Shown piece by piece: positions 55,107 through 60,000 of a DNA stretch of 60,000 nt. Position numbers and translations under genes: made by a program. The stretch is from Takakia lepidozioides (lineage: Eukaryota > Streptophyta > Takakiopsida > Takakiales > Takakiaceae), in NCBI GenBank assembly GCA_030704615.1, contig CM060731.1:33854001-33914000 (forward strand). Direction: 5' to 3'. A model generated the notes under the pieces. That model ran no database searches and was not told where the DNA came from. It saw only the letters and a list, made by a program, of their open reading frames with translations. Numbering within the stretch: the stretch's first letter is position 1; each line of letters begins with the position of its first letter.

Positions 55107-55365
55107 TGGGAGTGGAAACAACCATGGAAGGCTAACAAGCAACGCAAGGCCCACCTACAGGATACCTTGAATACACGAAGTCCTGGCTCAAGTTCACAGA
55201 TTGCAAGACGACGACTAACGATGGGGCTACTCTTGTACCCGGCCTCTTGGTCCATAGAGTTTGAGTACGATAGGGACAGTGATAGAGGACTTAGTACGGC
55301 TATGGCTATTACGTCTTGTAGCTATCTTGAGGTAGAGGGACCTACCCACCAGCTAGGGGGGCGAT

Positions 55366-55894
55366 TGTGGCAAACTACTTTATTGTGCATATATATGTGG
55401 TGTGGTTTGGACAGCGATGTAGTTGTGTAGCGATATGTATGCGCACGACAGCTGTCAAGTTAAATAAGCATAGTGTGAAAACAACTAGAATAAAGCTAGT
55501 TATTTGTATTTAACACTTGGATCTAGGTCAAGTGTTAAATCAGGTGTCAAGTTTAGTCTGACACCTGAACGGCCTTATCTTCACGAGAGCGGCAGTCGCG
55601 TGGCTCATCTCTCTCGAGTTGAGCCTGCGCGACCGAGCTCCTTCATCGTTTAGGACTGAGTGTGCTCATGATGGGAGTGTAGGTTGTTGTGGGGTGGAGT
55701 CCCCACAGCTTGGGGTGCCCCTGGCTTGACTTCCGTTTTAACGAGTGATAGCGATGGATTTCATGTTGTTTCTGGTGTGAATAGTGTGTCTCTTAGCTTG
55801 TTCTATCTATTGTGGCAGACTACTTTATTGTGCATATATATGTGGTGTGGTTTGGACAGCGATGTAGTGTGTAGCGATATGTATGCGCACGACA
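55366..55894 (+). repeat. LTR-like segment 3' of element D, second copy
   Basis: Same structure as 20647-21169, with 84-85 bp direct repeats at 55366-55450 and 55811-55894 and the three stem-loops between about 55483 and 55568. Confidence 0.55.
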
Positions 55895-58800
55895 AAGCCC
55901 AGTTTTTGCTTGATTTCCAGCCTGGTGATGTTGGGGGCGTCCCTGCTCCAGCGAAGGCAATGGGATCGACCGTCGATCTGGTAACGGAGGAGGGTGCTGC
56001 CTCTCAATGTTCTCAGCAAGATCTCACCACAGTTGAGGAAGACCTGACCACTGAAGGCCCGGAGGAGGCCTCTGCGATTGCAGAATTGTCCGCAAAGATT
56101 CCCCAGAGTGCAGCTCCAGTTGGGGATGCTCAAGCTGCTCAGCCCCTGCCACCAGCAGAAATGTCTCCGGAGGAATTCCAAAGTGCAGCGGATACAATGT
56201 TGGAGGAGACACATAGTAGCATTGGCAGAGTTCTGGGCAGCAGGGTATTCCAGTGGACTCTTCGAATCCCACTCTGTCGCATGGTCTCCCTTCCCATCGT
56301 CAGGCAGGCACTTCTCGGAGATGTGGATAAGCTCAAGTTCGCATTTCAAGAAGGGTACCGTCTAGGTTTGCCAGCCTTCTACGTTTCCCTTGAGAATGAG
56401 GACGGCGAATCTCGTGGACCCACTGCAGAGGAATTGTCAACATGGGATACCCACTGGCACACTCGCAACGACGAATTTGAGGCAACACTGAAGGGTGATC
56501 CCGACTTCGGCCATATGTCGGGTAAAATGTTCTTTGTGTGGGACGGGAATCACCGACTTCTCGCCTGGTGGGAGTACATCAAGCAGAACCATGCCAAGCA
56601 CATTGGCTGGCATTACATGGTGGAGTGTGTCATCCTCAAGGTGAAGGCGGCAGACTCCTCCCTGCTCAAGAATGCCATGGCGGACCTCAACTCGTAAGAT
56701 ACTCATACCCTCCCAAGCACGTTCAAAATGCGGTGCCGCATTTTGGTTTCCAATCTGTTTTGTTTCCGTGCTTTCGTGGACTGAACTAGAGAGTGTGCCT
56801 TGCAGGGTCACTGAAAATGCGTACGTGCATACCCACATGGCACATATGCTGTAGAGGGTCAGGAAAATTGGTCTCACTGATCCGCACATGTTTGCGGAAA
56901 TGCTGGAGCCCGAGCTCATTCAGAAAGCCGTGGCAAAAACTGACCGGACATGGTATCGTCTCACTATGGATGGAATGGTGGAGGTGATATACGAAGTAAG
57001 TCGTCCTCCCATTTCCCTCTGCTCATCCTTCCCCAATTTCCGGTAATCTTTCCACATGAATCGAATGTAACGCTTCTGCATGTTTTTGTTGGCAGTCAAA
57101 CATCAAGCTGGATTTGGCCCATGCCAAACGCTTCTTCATGGAAAGTGAGGGGCAGGTCAAAACGTTGCAGTCATTGACTGAGCACTTGAAGGAAGCCGGG
57201 GTCAAGTCCAGAACGAAATACAAGTCAAAGCTTGTGAAGCTGGTGGCCATTGCAGATCCGGCACTTGGAAATGACTTCATCCCCGAGATTGCAAAACACT
57301 ATTCTCGGGCCATGCAGCCGACCATGCAGCCGACCATGCAGTTGGAGAAACTGCATCACCTCTCAACGGCATGTGTTGAAGCGAAAGAGAAGGTGATGTT
57401 TCAATTCACTGAAGTTCCTTCCTAGCAATAGCCACTCTTCTTCCTGCTCTTGACATTGGATCGGAAATGGCAGACACGGTGGCTGTCGATCTGGAATGCA
57501 TCGGAGAGTATAAGGACAATGTGGTCTTTTCCACTCGAAGTTTCCGACCCTGCAGTGGATGTGTGGCTCAACCGCATGACTTGGTGGTTCCAGGTAATTC
57601 AAGGTACTTCCCCATATTTGCTTTTCTGAAATGAATTCCCTGAACTGCTACGTGACAATGCATGTGAGAATCGCAGGTAATGACGAATGCGAAGGAGCAA
57701 GTTGTAATGCATACAAATTCGTTCGGCTTGTACGTCAAATGGGATGGAACACAGACATTGGAAGACTACGTGACACGTTTCAGATGTGCCTACAAGGACA
57801 ACCTCTTCGCCAGGGAGCTGCAGACAGCAAGAAAGAGCGTGGAGTTTACACATCAGGAGGGAGCGGGAAAAGCTGCAATGCAAATTGTTTACAGGTGAAG
57901 CCCAGCTGTCCTTGTATGCAAAGCCTAGTAATGAGGTTTGTTTGGGAAATGCGGCACCGCATTCGCATTTTATGTTTTCGGTTGCACTCTGCGAGTACGT
58001 GGTCTCAACTTTTGCTCACGCATGCTGACTGCCCTGCAGGTATATGAAATACGTGCTTCTTCAGACAGGGGCCCTGGCTCAAGAGCCCCCGTTCTTCATG
58101 GCTTGGACCGTGGCGGGCCCATGCTGTGTCTACACACCCGAGATGCAGAAATAATGGCATGCCGCGCATCTGGTTGGATGCCCGTGGTACCTGGACATGT
58201 CTGGCGGAATTGTTGACGAGTCTGAGAAAGATCTGCACGCGAAAGCAGAAGAGAAGAGAAAGGAAAGACGTGTCCCTGCTCGGCCAGAGTCGGCAAAGGA
58301 AGCTGTTGCTCTGGAACAATCCAGAAAGGCAGCTGAGATGGCACAGAAGATGGTGGATGCAGCTGTGCAGGCTCAACAGAAGGGGTCCAAGAAGCGGACT
58401 CGCCAGCAAGGAGCAGCAGTTGTGACACCCAAGAAAACAAAGAAGCAGAAACAGATAGTGCAGGTAGAGGGTGAGGAAGAGGACTCCGATGGAGACTTTG
58501 CAACCAGCCCACCCCCCGAGATGCAACCGAAATCCCCTGTGCCCACCGTTGTCACGAGAGGGACGAGAACTGGCTCGGCAAAGAAGGCACTCTTCAACCC
58601 CCGGGGGGGCACCCTTTCGAGCCGGTGGAAATGAAGAGGCCGAAAGTGGATCCCGATACAGTAGTCCAGTGTGTCAATGAGAGTTTATTGGCGGCTTTGG
58701 ATGGACGGGCAGCCAAGTTGGCATACATGAAGACCATGGAGGGTCTGAAGGGCAGAGCACTGAAGAAGGCGGCTGCCAAAGAGCCTTCCGACACCCCTGG

Positions 58801-59603
58801 GTTTCTGAAGATGGTCTCGTTCTTTGAGAGGGTGTGTGCAGACAAGGATTGCAGGAGGGGCGGAAATGCCACCGAGTGGTCTTGCGATATGATCATCTTG
58901 GATATTCCGGACGGAGAGCCTGTGGAAGGACTGCAAGCTTTGCCATCTTGGAACAGGTACTCCGAGGACTTTTGGAAGAAAGGATTCGGGCTCGCCCGCA
59001 TGGTGTTGGACGACAGAGGCTGTGTGGTTGTCTTGGCGAGCAGAGGCAAAAACACGCAGACAGGAATTGCGAAGTGGACCCACAAGAGCGCCGTCCCAAT
59101 TCTTAAGAAGAAGTGGACGTGCATCAACACATTGGGCCTTTGGTCGGAAGGGAAGAAGGTAATTACGACATTGGCACTCGTCCTTTCATTTTCTTAGGAG
59201 TTTTGAAATGCGGTGCCGCATTCGATTTCTAATTGTTCCCCACTGTGTATGCAGACGAAGCAGTTCGATGCATACTGCTTTGTGAAGGAGAACTCGACCT
59301 TTGCTTTCCGGAAGGAGGGATTGTTGGTTGACCCGAACTGCGACCCCATCGATTATGACGTCCTCTTCAACAACGTTCCCACGGAACTTCTCCCTCATAG
59401 CCTCACTTCAACTGAACCCCTGCGGTATTCACGCACTCGGAGCCCTGCCTTCATTCAGACAATTATGGAGACATGCACTGACGTGGAGGGCACAATACTC
59501 GACCTCATCTGTGGGACAGGTATGCAGAATCTTGTTGTATGCTATTATGCAAACTCTCGTTATGCTTTCATTCGCAACATTTGAAGGGCCATGTCATAAT
59601 GTG
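55879..59603 (+). pseudogene. ParB-like / methyltransferase-like gene, copy 2 (exons 1-7, continues past the window)
   Basis: Exons: 55879-56693, 56806-56995, 57096-57392, 57474-57593, 57677-57894, 58040-59158, 59255-59519. Compared with copy 1 it keeps the exon 6 frame (KKAAAKEPSDTPGFLKM) and an intact motif I (GTILDLICGTG) at 59489-59519. It has a private TAG at 56852-56854 in exon 2 and a 12-bp in-frame duplication of QPTM in exon 3. The shared defects are TAA in exon 6 (after EMQK) and the G7 frameshift. Introns 1, 5 and 6 have the same palindromes (56726-56743, 57948-57963, 59207-59222). Confidence 0.7.
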
Positions 59604-60000
59604 TGTCGCGCACCTCACTTCGATAAGCTCCCCTTCAAGTCATAGTTACTCGCTTTGATGCGCGCGCCTGACTCCCAACCTGGCCGTCCGGGCCAACTTG
59701 GAGCTTCGGCTGCTCACCGGGACATAATGGTCCCCCTTCACTTCCCTCTCGACCCTCCACCTATTTGGGACTAGGAGAATTCCCTTTGGTAGATGGCAGT
59801 CCGGAACAACTCCCCACTCTTTGGTCGCTTTCCGGCTCGCTCGCTTACTCACTAGTTTTTGGTCACCAACGGGCTTGCACCATTCTCGGGGTTACTACTC
59901 CCTATATATACTTCTGTAGCTGTCCGCGGGGGTTTCACAACCAGCCATGCCATTTTATGGCGAACCACCACGAAGACCCTCGATTCCCGGTGGTGAGTCG
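59604..60000 (-). repeat. LTR of element C, second copy (partial)
   Basis: Starts TGTCGCGCACC after ATGTG exactly as at 24866, so the chromovirus insertion is shared. The window ends within the LTR. Confidence 0.9.

Larger units (their letters stand above)
45372..60000 (+). repeat. Large duplicated segment (matches 3430-25262)
   Basis: Elements B, D copy 2, the methyltransferase copy 2 and the C LTR repeat the same series at 3430-25262 in the same orientation with few differences per kilobase. Main structural differences: transposon F (only in the first), a 176-bp and a 77-bp deletion in the first, and LTR repeat number. A 500-N gap precedes it. Confidence 0.9.

Overview
The window is nuclear DNA of a green-lineage eukaryote (streptophyte), almost entirely mobile elements nested in each other and in pieces of host-like genes. 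Evidence for this: three families of plant-style Ty3/gypsy LTR retrotransposons (an Athila/Tat-like family, a chromodomain family with an initiator-Met primer site, and a family whose integrase ends in a PHD finger); a GT-AG multi-exon gene with introns of about 100 bp; a plant-type pentatricopeptide-repeat remnant; and an exon resembling plant Nudix hydrolase 14. A charophyte alga such as Chara or an early-diverging land plant fits best, but the species is a guess. No bacterial operons, tRNA, rRNA or CRISPR are seen.

Layout. 1-18619 (minus): an Athila/Tat-like element (A) with LTR, PBS, an extra ORF before gag, gag, protease, RT, RNase H, integrase, a decapeptide-repeat tail and a long accessory coiled-coil ORF. 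Its pol is split at 3742-11154 by a 7.4-kb DNA transposon (F) filled with palindromic satellite arrays and carrying a broken MULE-like transposase. 18620-21169 (plus): RNase H and integrase with PHD finger of a second gypsy element (D), into which A inserted, followed by an LTR-like segment. 21154-32611 (plus): a nine-exon gene with a ParB-like domain near the N terminus and a beta-class (N4-cytosine/N6-adenine type) methyltransferase-like domain near the C terminus. Its seventh intron holds a complete 6.95-kb chromovirus (C, 24866-31817, TSD ATGTG). 32740-33740: a satellite array of palindromes with the AATGCGGYRCCGCATT core, which also occurs singly in three introns of the methyltransferase gene. 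34008-35774: two divergently oriented, broken paralogues of an unknown protein. 36090-36223: the end of a second F-type transposon. 36842-37113: PPR remnant. 37269-40948 (plus): an internally deleted copy (E) of the A family. 41059-41231: Nudix-like exon. 44392-44891: 500 N. 44892-60000: a truncated LTR, then a near-identical second copy of the A-D-methyltransferase-C series.

How it fits together: A sits in D, D abuts the methyltransferase gene, and C sits in the intron of that gene. The whole series is present twice, and only the first copy has transposon F, so the second copy shows the empty site. The two copies lie either side of a fixed-length gap, so they may be a real segmental duplication or two haplotypes placed in series. 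Most reading frames carry stops or one-base shifts. Some are shared by both copies, so are old or inherited; others are private, so are recent decay or sequencing error.
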